Notes under the pieces: generated by a model
Database searches by the model: none
What the model saw: the letters and a program-made list of their open reading frames with translations, nothing else
Told to the model about the DNA's origin: nothing
NCBI GenBank assembly: GCA_035527835.1
Contig: DATKZS010000227.1
Coordinates: 1 to 62,344 of the forward strand
Reading direction: 5' to 3'
Origin: DATKZS01 sp035527835 [NCBI: bacterium]
GTDB taxonomy: Bacteria > RBG-13-61-14
Length of the DNA: 62,344 bases
Program-made: the position numbers and the translations under genes
Shown: positions 62,027-62,344 of the stretch, in pieces
Layout of the letters: each line of letters begins with the position of its first letter
Position numbering within the stretch: the first letter of the stretch is position 1

Positions 62027-62344
62027 TGATCGTTCTCCTTACAGACATGCGCCTCGACCAGTATTATGCATGGGCTGGCTGGCAAGGTCAAGGCTTATCA
62101 ATTATAGGTTTGAGGTCTGAAGAAGGTTTGAGGTTTGAGGTTCAAGACCGATGTTGCAGAGGTAGTGCGTAGGGCGGAGGGCGAATGTCGGGCCGGTCGA
62201 AGAGGTAGGTCGTAGTGCGGAGGGCGAATGGCGGGTTCCGGTCCCTGACTACTTGCTACTGGCTACTTGCTTCCTCTTTCCTTTGTGCCCTTCGAGTCTT
62301 TGTGGTTCAATCCTCTCCGGAAAAATTTACCACTAAGTCACAAA
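62027..62344. other. Repeat-rich gene-free end of the window
   Basis: No gene is seen. It holds GGTTTGAGGTTTGAGG words near 62120, a direct repeat GCGGAGGGCGAATG (about 62174 and 62217), CTACTTGCTACTGGCTACTTGC near 62248 (given as CTACTTGCTACTGG and CTACTTGC) and a GTGGTTCAATCC edge near 62300. The last resembles the minus-strand GATTGAACCAC junction seen at gene ends. Confidence 0.5.

Overview
The window is a piece of a GC-rich bacterial chromosome. Heptosyltransferase, LPS-kinase-like and lipoprotein genes point to a Gram-negative envelope. The oxygen-sensitive 2-hydroxyacyl-CoA dehydratase activator and a DUF362 ferredoxin protein point to an anaerobic or facultative lifestyle. Genes carry strong GGAGG ribosome sites, several use TTG or GTG starts, and many stop/start codons overlap. 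There is no rRNA or tRNA, so the phylum cannot be fixed. The gene mix and the dense intergenic palindromes resemble uncultured groups near the PVC bacteria, but that is only an impression.

Layout. 0.3-8.3 kb: housekeeping genes (cysS, xerD, a CCA-type nucleotidyltransferase, a lipid kinase, mtnP, a DegP-like protease). 8.4-11.2 kb: a solute-binding lipoprotein paired with a GH1-like protein that lacks its catalytic nucleophile. 11.4-16.1 kb: an envelope glycosylation operon (Trm112-like protein, GT9, GT2, a doubled WaaP-like pseudokinase, GT4). 16.2-25.7 kb: HgdC-type activator, DUF362 ferredoxin, MoeA, PCMT, CoA-type Nudix, GT39, a TPR protein and an orphan histidine kinase. 26-34.8 kb: GH57, GH31, a YVTN propeller and a hexuronate pair (uxaE, uxuB). 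35-46.7 kb: a metal-less M24 protein, a two-gene PARIS-like ATPase/TOPRIM defence module, a hydrolase, two SDRs, a leucine-rich repeat protein and an ABC exporter. 47.7-54.5 kb: a PilY1-like adhesin, an HNH nuclease and a TPR protein. 54.6-61.1 kb: a complete type II-C CRISPR system (tracrRNA, cas9, cas1, cas2, 23 repeats). 61.3-62.0 kb: a HepT/MntA toxin-antitoxin pair.

Two themes stand out. First, defence genes are frequent: PARIS-like, CRISPR-Cas9 and HepT/MntA. The CRISPR repeat, read on the minus strand, contains a TTGACA/TACACT promoter. A degenerate repeat upstream of cas9 serves as the tracrRNA anti-repeat on one strand and reads as a cas9 promoter on the other. Second, almost every intergenic gap holds a large inverted repeat made of near-repeats of one short word, with a different word at different sites. 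Several of these supply the stop codon of the neighbouring gene through a shared GATTGAACCGC-like edge. Smaller MITE/REPIN-like elements (three families, two copies each where seen) are inserted among and sometimes inside them.
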